DNA of 64,000 bases from Didymella arachidicola (lineage: Eukaryota; Ascomycota; Dothideomycetes; Pleosporales; Didymellaceae), in contig CM049992.1 in the NCBI GenBank assembly GCA_016630955.3, positions 434,001-498,000 of the forward strand. Direction: 5' to 3'. The notes under the pieces are model-generated. The model did not search any database, was not told the DNA's origin, and saw nothing but the letters and a program-made list of their open reading frames with translations. The position numbers were made by a program, and so were the translations under genes. How positions within the stretch are numbered: position 1 is the stretch's first letter; every line of letters begins with the position of its first letter. This document shows positions 1 through 11,875 of this stretch, one piece after another.

Positions 1-295
1 ATTACTCATCAATCAAGCCATAGAAGATACCTACCAAGCAGCCTGCGCGTCTCTGCTGCAGCCATTTTCTCTAGTCTATTTGGTTGACGTGGTGACTGAT
101 GAGGCTATGCTTGTAGCCAGCCGCGCGGCGTCTGAACAGAAATCGCGACCCTCGATGACACGCCAAGCTACCCAGCGCTTCGGCCAATTACGTGTAGCGC
201 GCGCCTTCACCTCCGCAGCACCTACGAACAGCACCAGCTTTCTGCGTCACTCCTCTGGTGCTTCTGAACGCGTTCATGCGGGCTGCAATGCTGCG

Positions 296-2090
296 ATGCT
301 TTCTTTTGGACTTCTCCTCTTGCTGAGTGCATTCGCAGCACTTTCTTCCGCGGCATCTGACTACCACGAGCAGCTCCTGCTTCGACCCCTTCCACAGGAC
401 GCACTCCTCGCGTCGTTCAACTTTCGCAGCAACGAGAGCCAAGTCTCGTTCGAGCAGCAGAACTTCCGCTATGTGCCCAGATCTCTAGGGCAGATCTTGC
501 AGCATGCTCATGCGCAGGAACTGCATCTGCGCTTCAGCGTTGGAAGGTGGGATGCTGAGAACTGGGGCCAGCGGCCACACCAAGGGGCGAGAGAAGGAGG
601 CACCGGCGTAGAGCTATGGGCCTGGATTGAAGCTGAGACCGAGGAGCAGTAGGATAATCATGCAAACACAAGCAACTGTGGCTGACCCCTACAGAGCATC
701 TGCACATTGGCTCACTCTGACCAATGCACTGTCTGGCCTCTTCTGTGCCTCTTTGAACTTCATAGATGCTACCAAGACAATTCGTCCCGTCATGGCCTTC
801 TCACCCGAGGGTGACCACCGAAACACGCCGAACCTCCATCTGCTACACGGCACACTACCCCACGAGGTCGTTTGCACCGAGAACCTGACACCCTTCCTGA
901 AGCTACTTCCCTGTAAGGGCAAGGCTGGCATCTCGAGCTTGTTGGACGGTCATAAGCTATTCGATGCTTCCTTCCAGACTATGGCCATTGATGTGCGCCC
1001 TGTCTGTGGCCTCGAACATGGCAAGTGCTCGTTTGAAATGGCGCAGAGCGTGGACATGGTGCTGGACATCGCTCGATCGAAGCGGCCAAAAGACAACCCG
1101 ATCCCTCGTCCTCTGCCCATGGATCAGATCGAGTGCGACACATCCAAAGGATACAATTCGCAAGACACATGCTTTCCCCTGAACAAGGGCACAGAGCCCG
1201 GATGGACTCTCGAGGAGGTCTTTGGGAAACCCCTAAAGGGGTCGTGTCCATTGGTCGAAGACGGTGAAGATGGCAATAGTGTCTGCATCAACACACCGCC
1301 AGAACGCACCATAGAGATCAAGTCCGAAGGCGAGTACAGCGAGTCGAGGCTTGCCTCTGACACTCTTCGTTGCTACAAGCTCCCAATCGGCGCAGACTTT
1401 GATCTTGCCCTCCCCGAGCAGAAGATGACAACAGGACTAGTTCGCTTAGATCCAGCACTCTATGCTGCGCGATCGATCAATGGTCACGGGCAAGAGCGTG
1501 GCAGCACACAGGCCATCATCAGAAACCCCTCGACTTCTGAAGCAGTGGAATTCGTATATCTGGAGTCGCTTCCCTGGTTCATGAAGCCATATTTGCACAC
1601 TCTCCGTGCTACTGTCGATACATCAAGCGAGAGTCCCATCAAGGAGACATACTACAGGCCTGCTCTGGATAGGCAGCGTGGTACTCACCTTGAGCTACGG
1701 ATGGTCATCCCACCTGGTTCCACCCTCACGCTGACATATGATTTCGAGAAGGCAATTCTCCGTTACACTGAGTACCCGCCTGATGCGAATCGAGGATTCG
1801 ATGTCGCGCCAGCGGTTCTCCGTGTTCTCGCGCCCCGACCTGCGGACAAGAAGGGCATCTACATCAGGACGACGTCGCTCCTGTTGCCTCTGCCAACACC
1901 AGACTTCAGTATGCCATACAACGTCATCATCCTCACCAGCACTGTCATGGCTCTTGGCTTCGGCAACATCTTCAACCTGCTCGTACGCCGTTTCGTTGGC
2001 GCTGATGAGGTGCCAGCAGCTGCTGGGGGGCTTAAGGATATCTTCCAGGTAAAGATCGCTGGCATCAAAGTCAAGCTTGGGAGAGCTTGA
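296..2090 (+). CDS. GPI16: GPI transamidase subunit Gpi16/PIG-T
   Basis: Predicted non-catalytic subunit of the ER-lumenal GPI transamidase complex, which attaches GPI anchors to secretory proteins. Two exons, 296-648 and 695-2090, joined by a 46-bp GT-AG intron; the join gives EEQASAHWLTLTNALSG, which matches the conserved PIG-T region at this place. The start at 296 was chosen because the next residues (MLSFGLLLLLSAFAALSSA) form a clean signal peptide; the frame is open further upstream to 80 but that leader has no signal character. The product is 582 residues, close to the usual 550-620. Conserved blocks include the ALSGLFCASLNFID region and a single C-terminal membrane segment (MPYNVIILTSTVMALGFGNIF) followed by a short basic tail, giving a type I lumenal protein. 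Family assignment is firm; exon limits are inferred by eye. Confidence 0.93.
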
Positions 2091-2909
2091 GCACTGCGGC
2101 CGTCAATGTTCGAATCCGACGATCAAGAATCCAAATCATTTCCAGCACTCGGCAGGTGCTGAAGAGTAGTCGGGGCTGACTAAAGATTGAGAAATATCTT
2201 ATGTTAGCCCCGTGAGGAATGAAGCATTACGGCGCCCATCTCGATATATATCAGTTCTACCTCAGCTTCTGACACCCTGTATTGATACATAGCGAGAGGG
2301 AGAACCAACGCCCAAAGCCTTCGATGCCTCGGGCCGTTGCTGGTGGAGACAAAAGTGGAGAGCAGCCTTGGGATCGTCCAGTCTAATCTTGGACTACGGC
2401 CCATGCTTCCAGACCGCTACATTGAGCATGTGTTCCTGCATGAAACGATGGCATACGTCAATAGTTGTTCACCAAATATCAAACTTTGCACCTTCGCCAA
2501 TACTCTCAAAATCTACCACAGCATCGTCTTTGACATGATTGCATAACGCCCAACTCGATATGACTGTTCACAAGTTGATAGGCTACGAGAAAAGGGATGC
2601 GCATGGACGCGTGAATATTGTGGAGACAGAACAGCACAACAGGATGCTCGTGCTTTCTCCAGACGAGATGAGGCTCCTATAAGACAATGTCTCGCCCCAG
2701 ACCCTGGATTTTGGTATTTCTTGCACTTCTTACTGTCTTCTTATTGTCTACATTCCTGTGCCGCTACCCATCGTGCCAATTCGATACCGTTCTCTTCGTT
2801 GCTCTACATCGCATACAAGTCTACTACTGGTTGCTTTCCAGTTCCGTCACGACCACAATTCCTCAAACCCTCGACTGGCTCATTTCAGATTGCGACGCAC
2901 ACATTCACC
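2091..2909. other. intergenic region
   Basis: Short open frames here (2337-2546 and others) show no domain, no consistent codon pattern and no good start context. The last part is the pyrimidine-rich leader of the small membrane-protein gene that starts at 2910. A tRNA B-box-like word near 2104 has no tRNA around it. Confidence 0.5.
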
Positions 2910-3377
2910 ATGGCGGCTGTTTCTCCCCGACACGAGGGCGTCGACAAGAACGCCGGCACAGTCGCAGTCGTCATTTTCATCGCTGGCGCCATCATCCTCG
3001 TCCTCGTCATCATCCTAGTCCTCCTGTTCTTCAAGAAGCGGCGCTCCGCTCGCAACAAAACCTTTATTCCCCGCTTGGAGCGCAGCCGCGGTGGCAACTA
3101 TGGGAAGTTGGAGGAAGACGAGGAACAGGCGTGGAGCGCGGATATGGGCGAGCATGATCCGACGGCGGGTGGGAAGGGGAGCTATGCACCGGTACGTGGA
3201 TAGGCATTTGATTGCTGATGAGCGGAAGAGAGTGGATATTCGGGAGCTGTGCTGCAAATGTGGATACTGGAGGATGCTGCGTGCGCATGCTGACGATATT
3301 AGGTGCACAACGAATCGATGGGTTATCAGAGTCAGACGCTACATTACGGCGATGCACCAAAGGACACGCACCGATGA
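2910..3377 (+). CDS. small single-pass membrane protein
   Basis: Unrecognised small protein of 118 residues. Exon 1 is 2910-3191 and exon 2 is 3303-3377, separated by a 111-bp intron (GTACGT...TTAG). The start at 2910 has a good context (caccATGgcg). Residues about 15-47 form one long hydrophobic segment rich in V, I and L, followed at once by a basic stop-transfer cluster (FFKKRRSARNK), so the C-terminal part should be cytosolic. The C-terminal half is polar with a Gly/Glu-rich stretch and ends GYQSQTLHYGDAPKDTHR. No signal-peptide cleavage site is evident ahead of the membrane segment. The layout resembles the many small unnamed membrane proteins of Pleosporales; no function is proposed. 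The intron is supported by the smooth continuation SYAP-VHNESMGYQ. Confidence 0.7.
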
Positions 3378-4892
3378 TTGGCATGCAGAAATTCTGACAG
3401 TAAGAGATTTCGGGGATGGGAGTTCACTTGGCTTTCTCAGCCGGATCTGAGATGAAGGGAGAGACTGGACGAATCTTCGGTGGCAAGTTCGGCCAGTGAT
3501 ATGGCGGTCCTGCACGCTGTCTACAGAATATGGGGCGCATTTTCCTATGTCATGCATAGCGTTTGGAGTTTTCTGTATTATGCATAGTTGCGGTTCTGCC
3601 AGTCCATTGCCCATCTCAGCGGGACATCCCTGAGAAATTTGCTCGCCAAAAAATCGTCATTGGATTGAAAAGTTTGTGTGAAGAAAGTGTCCGGATTTGT
3701 AAAAATGCCACTTCAATGCTTTCCACCAAGCCCTGTATTTTCTTTATCCACATGAATATAGCTATCTGTATCGAACGTGTCTCTCACGGTGCCACTCGAA
3801 TCACCAGTGTGACCCGAGCACGGCGCGGCCATTGCAGTGACGCCACTGAAGGAGAAGATTGAGCACCACAACGATCAAAACTTAAGGAAACGCAAGCGCG
3901 GCGGATATCAATACCGCTACGGACTTTCTCAACAAAAAGCCCGGACACGGACTCTAGTGTACAAACCCCTCACCGGGGACGAACGAAATGAACATTCCCA
4001 CAACAATTACAACAGAGTCAAATATTTAGCACGACGTTGCCGAGGGTGGTCCGGTGTTCTGGGGTAGGGTTTGGATAGCGGAGTGTCTAGTGTCCTATTA
4101 AATATGATAGTATGGTTGTGATTCGGGGGTGTAGATAGTGTAGAACGGCTGGCAATAAAAAACGACGTTAAAGGTAGTATCTCCAGCACCTCCCTCACCC
4201 TCTAGATTCCACTCCAAGAAAAAAAAAAAAAAAAAAAAAAAAAGAGAACGGGAAGCAATTACTGTAAAACATTCATCAGTGTCTGAATTTTTTCTACCTG
4301 ATCATCTGGCGCTTGCCTGCTTTGTTTCCGGAAATCACGACGCCCGCCTAGGTAGTATAGTATAGTGTAGTATAGACACTATAGATTGAAGAGTGGTGTA
4401 TAAGTAAAGGCCAGACATGTCTTCCGTTCCGTGAGTAATAATCGTTAAATCGAGCGAGCGCGCCAGCTCTCCTAGCGCCCGGAAATCCAAAAAAAGGTGC
4501 CGCTGATGGGTGCCGACAAGCCCGACTGGTGTCCATCAACGACATGTGGTCGCTTGATCGCTGCGCAATGCTGTTTAGGGGATGTACACTGAGTTTGTAG
4601 CTGTGCGCGGTCTCGTTGATGTGCCGTGCATGTGATGAATGTGATTGTTGGAACGCAGGGAGCCAGATCCAAAAGCTAGTGTCACCGCCTGTTGGTGCTG
4701 TAGCATGCATGCATGACCAATGCATATTCAAGGCGGCTCCGCAAGGTGAGTCGATCGAGTCAGAACGCCTCCATTGTGCCGTACCAATCAGCGTACGACT
4801 CCGTATTCGGTGCCGCAGAATCGGTCTTGGTATGCGCTGCAGCTTTCCCTAGGTTCCTGGATGAGATACACCCAGGCCTGGAAAGAAACAAA
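3378..4892. other. intergenic region with poly-A tract
   Basis: No supported gene. Contains an uninterrupted run of 25 A at 4219-4243 and a short degenerate repeat of the unit tagta around 4351-4385. It is shared 3' flank: the small membrane gene ends into it from the left and the kinase gene from the right. Confidence 0.5.
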
Positions 4893-7611
4893 TCACATAC
4901 CGCCCTTCTTCTTTCTCTCATCAGCCCTTGCCTTGCGCGCAGAGAGCACAAGTGGTGCAAGGGTGTTGAGCGGCTCTGACGTCTGTATGAAGGGGTGCTG
5001 GATTACGTCAGTGGGTGTTCTGTTATTGGAAAGATGATACATACCACAAGAAGATCATGGGCGCTCGCGCGCTTATCGGGGTCTACCTTGAGCGAGAAGC
5101 CAAGGAAGTCGCGGAAAACCGGCGACAGCGCGTGCTCCTCCTTGATCTGAGGTGTACCATTCGTAGCAATTAGCCACAGCGCGCGCAAAGGACTCTCGTT
5201 CAGGTACGGTGGTTCTCCCTCAATCATCTCGATGGCCATGATGCCCAGTGACCAGATGTCGACCTTGCGACCATACTCTTTGCGGGTGACAACTTCTGGG
5301 GCCATCCAGTACGGCGTGCCAACCATGGTCGTGCGCTTGTTGTGGTGCTCGTTGATCTGAGCACAGAAGCCGAAATCAGTAAGCTTGATGTTGCCCTCGA
5401 GCGACAGGAGAATGTTGTCGGACTTGATATCGCGGTGAATGACGCCCTTGGAGTGCAGATGCTGCAGACCGTGCAGGACCTCTCTACAGACTGCGGCGAT
5501 CTGACCCTCGGACATGATGTTGAAGGTAACGACGTCGGTCAAGCTGCCTCCCTCCATGTACTCCATGACAACCCACAGGTCGCCACGAACGAGGAAGCTG
5601 TCCATGAAGTTGACAATGTTCTTGTGCTTGCTGTCCTTCATGACCAGAATCTCGTTGATGATCAGGTCCTTTTTGGGCTGCTGTTCTAGGTTCATCTGCT
5701 TGATGGCCACGCATTTGTTGGAGCCATTCTCGTAAGCCATGTACACACCACCGGACGCGCCCTGACCAATCTTGTTGAGCTGGCGGTAACGAGTTGTGGG
5801 ATCGGCGTTTGTGCAGATGGCGTTGAGCTTGGCAACGATGTCGGGGCCCTGGCTTTGCCTGGGTCTTTGCCTGGGCCGTGCCTGTCCCTGAGGCGCTGGG
5901 CCAACGCGAACCTGCTGTGAGGGGAGTGGGATGTTCTGGGGGTCCATCTGCTGCGCGAGCTGCTGCTGGGGCGAGGGCTGCACGTGTGCTGGGGGTCCGT
6001 GCTGGAAAGGCTGCGCTTGCGGTACCTTTTGGCTGACGCTTCGACCGAGATGGGGCGGCTGGTGCTTGTGGCTGTTCATGGACTGCTGGGCTGCGGCCAT
6101 GGCCTGGGCTTGCTGCTGCTGGTACTGGTGAGCGGGCGAGATGGCCGTCTGGCTGCTGTTGGGCGACTCGAAGCGCGGAGGGGTCCCGCCGGTGGTGTTG
6201 GCGCGGCTGCGCGGTGCTGAGGTGCCGTATGCGGAATCTGTGGCCTGGGGAGACGCGTAGACGGCTGGAGGCGCATCATGCTCCGGACGGAGCGACTGGG
6301 AGGCGATCTGAGGAGCTGTCGGTGCTGTCGGCGCAGCGCGGGAGGGCTGGAAGTTTGCGGAGGCCGGGGCGGCGCCTGGTGGCTTGGGGGCAGGGCGGTG
6401 GGGCATGATGGAGCCATTGAGCTGGGGCGTGTTCGATACGGGCGACGTCAGGCTGCGGGGCAGAGGCACGGGGGGCGGTGCTCGCGGGTTCTCGAAGCTG
6501 TCCTGCTCGTTGCGGGGGAAGCGTGGGCTCTGCGGCGGGCTGAGGGGCTGGGCGGTGCCGTAGGCCGGGTTGTACGACTGGTGGTGGGGGTGGGCAGCGC
6601 CCATCTTCTCCCAGACCTCGTCGTCGCCGTTCTTCTCGGCGTTGGTCTTGTAGAAGTTGACCACGTCCATGGCGGCCTGGGGGTGCTGTTTCTGCTCCTG
6701 CTCGGTGATGCCGTTCTGCTGCAGCATGCGCTGCCACTCCTTGGGGAGGCCCTGGGGGGTGGGGTCAGTATACCTGCGAAAAAGAGGGCGTGCAGACGTA
6801 CCGTAAACTCGCCCGTCTCGTTGTCGATGCTGACGTGGGTGACGTGCATGGGGTTCGTCGGCGTCGAGATGGTGGGGCGGCGCGGCGAGCCCAGCATGTT
6901 GCTCATGAAGCTGCTGAAGGTGCTCTTCTTCTTGCCGCTGTCGCGGGCGGCGCGCTTGACGCCGTCGCCGTCGTCGCTGTAGCGGTTGCGCGGGCTCTTG
7001 GTGCCCGCGGGCGGCGTGTCCATGGTGCGGGCGAGCTGCTGGAACGAGGTGCTCTGGCGCAGGCGCGGGCTCTTCTTGAAGCGGGCGGGCTGCGTGCCGT
7101 CGGTCGTCTGCGAGTGCTGGGGGCCCGGCGGGCGGAGCTGCTTGGAGGCGTGGGCGCTGCTGGGGCCGCTGGGGCCGCTGGGGTGGGCGCCGGCGACGAT
7201 GTGGGTGAAGCTGTCGCCGACGAGCTCGTGGCTGGACGGCAGGCGCGGCGGCGGCGGGTCGTGGAAGCCGTATGCGCCGCTGGCGTTGACGGTGCGGCTC
7301 TCGGTCAGCGGCGTGAGCAGCGACGGCGAGCGGCGCAGGCTGGCCGCCGACGACGACGACTGCTGGGCGGGGTGGTGGCTGCTGCTGCTGCTGCTACTGC
7401 CAGACGAGACGCCAAGGCCCTGCGCGTGCGAGCCGGCGCCTGAGCTGCCCGAGGTGTTGCTGCCGCGGTCAAAATACGACGCTGCACTGGGCGCCCGCTT
7501 GAGCTGGCCGGCGGTGCTGTACTTGTTATTGTAGCTGACGGGCGGCGGGGCGCGCTCTCGCGTCTTCTTGGACAGCCGCCTCGCCTTGCTCTCTGTCCGC
7601 GGGTCGTCCAT
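4893..7611 (-). CDS. STE20: p21-activated kinase, Ste20 type
   Basis: Serine/threonine kinase expected to act below Cdc42/Rac in polarity and MAP-kinase signalling. Three exons on the minus strand: 6802-7611, 5045-6751 and 4893-4997 (introns of 50 and 47 bp), giving 873 residues. The start at 7611 sits in an ideal context (gccgccATGG). Residues 1-245 are low complexity, rich in Ser and Pro. A CRIB motif begins at about residue 248 (ISTP, then HVTHV) and spans the first intron. A Gln/Pro-rich linker follows, then the kinase domain (about 590-850) with AIKQM lysine near 621, HRDIKSDN near 711, DFGFCAQ and activation loop TTMVGTPYWMAPEVV. The last exon adds HPFIQTSEPLNTLAPLV and a basic tail. 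There is no PH domain, and the C-terminus matches Ste20 rather than Cla4, so Ste20 is preferred. Confidence 0.92.
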
Positions 7612-9975
7612 GGCGGCTGCTCTGCGTCGTCTGCGTCCTATGCGTCGTATGCGTCCTAGGCTGCCGGCGACGTGTAACGCTGCGTCCACTCACGTCCGGC
7701 TGCGTCCAGCAACCTCCAGGTCCGCGCCAGTCACGGCGTGCAGGCGGCGCAGCGAATCGCGGGGGCGCGCTGGCGGCGATGGGCTACGGCAGCGAGACAG
7801 CGAGGCAGCGAGGCAGCGAGAGTCCGCGACGGCCTGCACACGGTCTTGCAGCAGCACCAGCGTCCACAGGGGCCGGAGCAACGGGGTGCGGGAGGACTGC
7901 TGCAGCGGCTGCACAGTACACCTCCTGGAATCGAGGGCTGGGGCTGGGGCTATTGGGCTCTCACTGGCTCTTGCAGACGGTGGAGGGACAGCCGCGCAGA
8001 TTTCAACCACCGTCTGCACAGACGGCAGCCGACGCCAGGTTTTTGGACGCAATCCTGGCTCCGTATCTGCTGCTGCTAGCCAAACCGCCGACGGGGCCAA
8101 CTGCGCGGCTGCCTCTGCCAGGCCTTGCGCTGTTCATCTCCACACTGCACCAACATGAGTTTCACCTTGGCCTCCCCATCTCATTTCCAACTGTGCAGCC
8201 ATATGCCGGCTAAACGGCGTGTGCACTGGGCCACTGGCAGCTAGGGAGCCGCCCCTACGTAGGGCAGGCGACGCATGCACCGAGCACCGCGCCGAGCACC
8301 GCACCAGCAATGCTCCTGCGAACCGCCATGATACGTCTGCCTCCTGCGTGTGGCCACGAACAACACCCGTTCTTTCTAGATTTACACAGTAGATACGGAG
8401 CCACCCTCGATTGAATTTGCGAGACATTTACCGTTTATCGCGGCCGCGAGCTTACCGCTTTGGGCGCACTAGCTCGCACTTCCCTTCTCGAAGCCAGCAG
8501 GCGCTTCCCCGCCACCAGATTCACATGCCGCCTCTCTCCTCACCGTGCCACGGCCGGCGCCATCGACACTGCACAACCACATCGTCACTCCCGTCTGGCC
8601 TTGCGTCACGCTAAGCCTGCCGGCATCTGTCACTCACGCGTCGAGCGTCGAGCGTCGAGCGTCGAGGTAGAGACAGGGCATCGAGTGCATCCAGCTCGTC
8701 TCGACACGTGCTTTAGTGTAGGTAGCGTTAGCCATTGCCTGAAAGCGCCGACATACGAAGAATCCCGTTTTCCCTGAGGAACCACCTCCGCGCGCACAAA
8801 AGCCGAACAATTCCTCAAAACAAACGGGATTCTTCGTACGCAGCAAAAAAAAAAAAAAAGCAATTCTTTCGTTGCTTTGCTGAAACGCGCCACGCAAGCA
8901 TCTCGTAGCACGACCTCGTCCTCTGCAACCCGTCAAACAAGACATCAGGTCATCTGTCAGGTACACTCCAACCGCCAACACTGCATTGCATCCGTTGTGC
9001 TGTACTGTAACACTCACCGCGCCGGTGCCCGAGAATTAACTTTTCCTCTTCCCAAGCATCACCCTTCGGTCGCGGCAACGGCCCACATGCCGCACGCTAG
9101 CACACCACACCAAACGGTCCGGCGAGCGGTGGCCAACGTGCCGGAACCGCTGATGGGCAGAGAAACGGCGTGCTGATCGCGCGGTCTGGACACCGACAGA
9201 GATTGTGAGATGAAATGAGCGGCCGCTGCTGCTACTGTGTGACGTAGAAAGCATGAGTAGGTATCGTGATCGTTGAAATATATGCACACAGTGTGTTGGA
9301 ATTTGCAACACCCTGACCTGGCTATTAGAAATTCAACCCTACGTACTCTATTCCCTACCGGTACATACTGTGGTAGTCTGGGTATATAATATATATTGTG
9401 AGTGGACACGACAACAAGGGTTTTCAGTCGTAAAATTATTTTTTTTAGCCGTCTTAGACACTCATCCAACGCGTTTTCAATCCTCTTCCCATCCTAGACG
9501 CTGCAAATCAGGCATGTTGCAGGGGTACGCACTGTATCCTATCCCAAAGCAGGCAGAATCCGATGTAATCTATTAACTAAACTCATCCATCCAGTTATGC
9601 CGGACCCACTCACAACACACACCCAGACTTAGCGGTACATGCTGTGTACCGCAGTACTGTGGTGGTAGATTAACTCATAACCACAGCGCCCGAGCCCTTG
9701 ACTCAGCCCTGTGTACCTGCAACACTTGTACCTTGTCACAGCACAGTACGGTAGATTTCCCATTAAACCCCCGTTTTGGCAGCGTTTGTGTGGTGGTAAG
9801 GCACGGTGCTCGTGATGTTGGTTTTCGTGTCGATACCTAGTGGATGGCGGGTTTGGAAGAGTGACGGGAGGAGATAAGACTGTTTACTTTGCACTGTAGT
9901 GGATGTTTTGATGAGAAGACGGCTGTACAAAACACGTCGCTCTTTTCCTACACGGTCCCTCATGCACACTTGAAT
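7612..9975. other. long gene-free upstream region
   Basis: About 2.4 kb between the Ste20 start and the 3' end of the E1-beta gene. The part next to the kinase is GC-rich with short direct repeats (gcgagacagcgaggcagcgag near 7789-7822 and four cgtcgag units near 8639-8665), which is why several long but non-coding frames appear. It also holds the inverted repeat listed separately. It probably contains the kinase promoter and a long 5' leader. No gene is supported. Confidence 0.5.
8754..8838. repeat. imperfect inverted repeat (hairpin)
   Basis: Two 28-base arms, 8754-8781 and 8811-8838, are reverse complements at 24 of 28 positions: the outer 17 bases (tacgaagaatcccgttt) and the inner 7 (tgaggaa) match, with 4 mismatches between. 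The loop is 29 bases. A run of 15 A follows at 8845-8859. Nothing coding overlaps it. It could be a small MITE-like remnant or a structured element in the kinase leader. Confidence 0.75.
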
Positions 9976-11247
9976 CTAATACCGCACCGTCTCCCTGATC
10001 GCATCGTACACCCTCACCACGTCTGGAATAACAATCTTCTCGTACACAAGCCCCGTGTGCGTCGCCCACCCCGCAACCCGCTTCACCGGCGCCTCCAACC
10101 TTAAAAACGCCTGCTCCTGGATCGTGGCCGCGACCTCGGCCCCAACCCCCGCATTCATCATGCTCTCGTGCACGACGACCGCTCGCCCCGTTTTCCTCAC
10201 GCTGTCCAGCACCGTCGCCCTGTCCCAGGGGTATACAGTGCGCAGGTCGATGAGCTCGACGCTACACCCGAAATCCCGCTCTGCGGCGGCTATGGCGGCC
10301 GAGCATGTGTACAAGGGTGTTCCGTAGGAGATGAGGGTGAGGTCGGAGCCGGGTTTGAGGATTTCGGCGGTGTCGAGGGGGAGGTGGTAGGCGTCGATGG
10401 GGACTTGCTCGACGGCGGCGCGGTAGAGGATTTTGGGCTCCATGAAGATGACTGGGTCGGCGCAGCGGATGGAGCTGAGGAGGAGCCCCTTGGCTTGGAC
10501 GGGGGAGCGGGGGACGACGACGCGCAGGCCGGGGGTGTGTGTGAAGAGGGCTTCGGGGGATTGGGTGTGGTAGCTGCGGGTGGTTAGTTCTGGGTGAATT
10601 CTAGTGTGCGGGGAAACGTACAGGGCGCCGTGGCCAACGCTGCCGCATGGCATCCGGATCGTCAGCCCTCCACAGTGCACGCCCGTGCTGCCAGATCTGT
10701 AACGGTACTTTGCAGCTTCGTTGTGGATCTGGTCAAAGGCCGGGAACACGTAGTCTGCGAACTGGACCTCGGCGACGGGCCGCATGCCCTCTGCTGCGGC
10801 GCCGATGGCGAAGCCGACCAGGCCCTGCTCGCTCAGCGGGGTGTTGAAGACGCGCTCGGTGCCAAAGTCGGCGGCGAGGTTCATGGTGCAGCGGAAGACG
10901 CCGCCGAACTGGATGTCTTCGCCGAAGACGAGCACGCGTTCGTCCGTCTGTAGCGCATGGCGGAGGGCTTCGTTGACGGCGGTGTAGAGGTTGATGCGCT
11001 TGGTTTGCCCTTTGCGGATGTGCTCGGGCAGCTCTGGGTTTGCGAGCGCGGACTTGGAGGTGTGGTGGAGGAGGGGCGTCGAGTCGTACTCGAGCGGGAC
11101 GTTCAGTCGTGCACCAGCTGCGGCGGCCGAGTACTGTCTGGCGTGGGGTCTTGCGTGGGGTCTGGCCTGGCGTCTCGGGTGGAGTGAGGCCTGCGGAGTG
11201 AGCAGATGGCGCGACAGCGAGCGCATCGAGGGTGTGCGGGCGGCCAT
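9976..11247 (-). CDS. branched-chain 2-oxoacid dehydrogenase E1 beta
   Basis: Beta subunit of the thiamine-diphosphate-dependent E1 component of the mitochondrial branched-chain keto acid dehydrogenase (valine, leucine, isoleucine breakdown). Exons 10622-11247 and 9976-10573 with a 48-bp intron; because the intron length is divisible by three the unspliced frame also stays open, but splicing restores GHGALYHTQSPEALF, the family's conserved string. 407 residues. Residues 1-40 are Arg/Ser/Ala-rich without acidic residues, a good mitochondrial presequence. Conserved signatures: INLYTAVNEAL, VFGEDIQFGGVFR, FNTPLSEQGLVGFAIG, EVQFADYVFPAFDQI, RMPCGSVGHGALY and the C-terminal VHESMMNAGVGAEV. The FGGVFR and HGALY forms point to BCKDH rather than pyruvate dehydrogenase E1 beta. 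It is divergent from the CNNM-type gene, sharing a 628-bp promoter region. Confidence 0.92.
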   Translation of the reverse strand: MAARTPSMRSLSRHLLTPQASLHPRRQARPHARPHARQYSAAAAGARLNVPLEYDSTPLLHHTSKSALANPELPEHIRKGQTKRINLYTAVNEALRHALQTDERVLVFGEDIQFGGVFRCTMNLAADFGTERVFNTPLSEQGLVGFAIGAAAEGMRPVAEVQFADYVFPAFDQIHNEAAKYRYRSGSTGVHCGGLTIRMPCGSVGHGALYVSPHTRIHPELTTRSYHTQSPEALFTHTPGLRVVVPRSPVQAKGLLLSSIRCADPVIFMEPKILYRAAVEQVPIDAYHLPLDTAEILKPGSDLTLISYGTPLYTCSAAIAAAERDFGCSVELIDLRTVYPWDRATVLDSVRKTGRAVVVHESMMNAGVGAEVAATIQEQAFLRLEAPVKRVAGWATHTGLVYEKIVIPDVVRVYDAIRETVRY

Positions 11248-11875
11248 GGCTGGTTGTGTGTGAAGAAGTGCCCTCCAACACAGCAGAGCACTTGTTCACC
11301 CCATACCCCAGCCGGAGGGAGTGCGTGCGGGCGTTCGGCTCATGGTCCTCGGCGGCGGCGCTTGATGTCGGCTTTACCTACCCCAGGTTTTGGAGAGGCC
11401 TGCTGAGTAAGCGCCTTCACGTGCAGACGTGCAGCGTCAGTTGGCGCGGGCCGGCTGTCGACCCAGGCGAGATGACGTCCTGGGTCCGCCCAGGTTCAGA
11501 CGGCGGGGGCGCGTCCAGCGTTCGTGTGCAGCGGCGGCGGAGGACTTGGCGGCGCTGCTTGCACCTGCCATGTCGCGATGGTGTGCTGTGCGAGGAGAGG
11601 TGTGCTGTCGTGGTGTGCTGTGCTGTGTCGCTGCGCACCTTGCGGGACACAGCACAAGCACAGCGTCGAGCAATTTGCGTGCGCTTGTGGGCGTCGAGGC
11701 GTTCGCGTGCAATTTGGTGAGCGCCTGGGTCCCCGTGCACAGTTCGCCCGCTGGCCGCGCCCTCGGCGATTTTAACCACTGCCCACTCTGCGCCGCTGCG
11801 AGCTTGCGACTCCGCGACTCCGCGACTCCTTGGTCACTGCACCTCCGCGACGCATCTCTCCCTCGCGCTCCTGCC
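11248..11875. promoter_or_regulatory. divergent promoter region, E1-beta / MAM3
   Basis: This 628-bp GC-rich stretch separates two divergent starts. No TATA box or recognisable operator was seen. The open frame upstream of 11876 is a consequence of base composition. Confidence 0.4.

Noticed and set aside
2095..2130. tRNA B-box-like word gttcgaatcc
   Set aside because: No anticodon arm or acceptor stem can be built around it.
6214..7534. Plus-strand frames of 180-234 codons over the kinase N-terminal region
   Set aside because: Antisense shadows of a GC-rich, low-complexity coding exon on the minus strand.
7568..8213. Long plus-strand frames upstream of the kinase
   Set aside because: They overlap each other in several frames in GC-rich, repeat-like DNA, have no domain and no splice partner; composition explains them.
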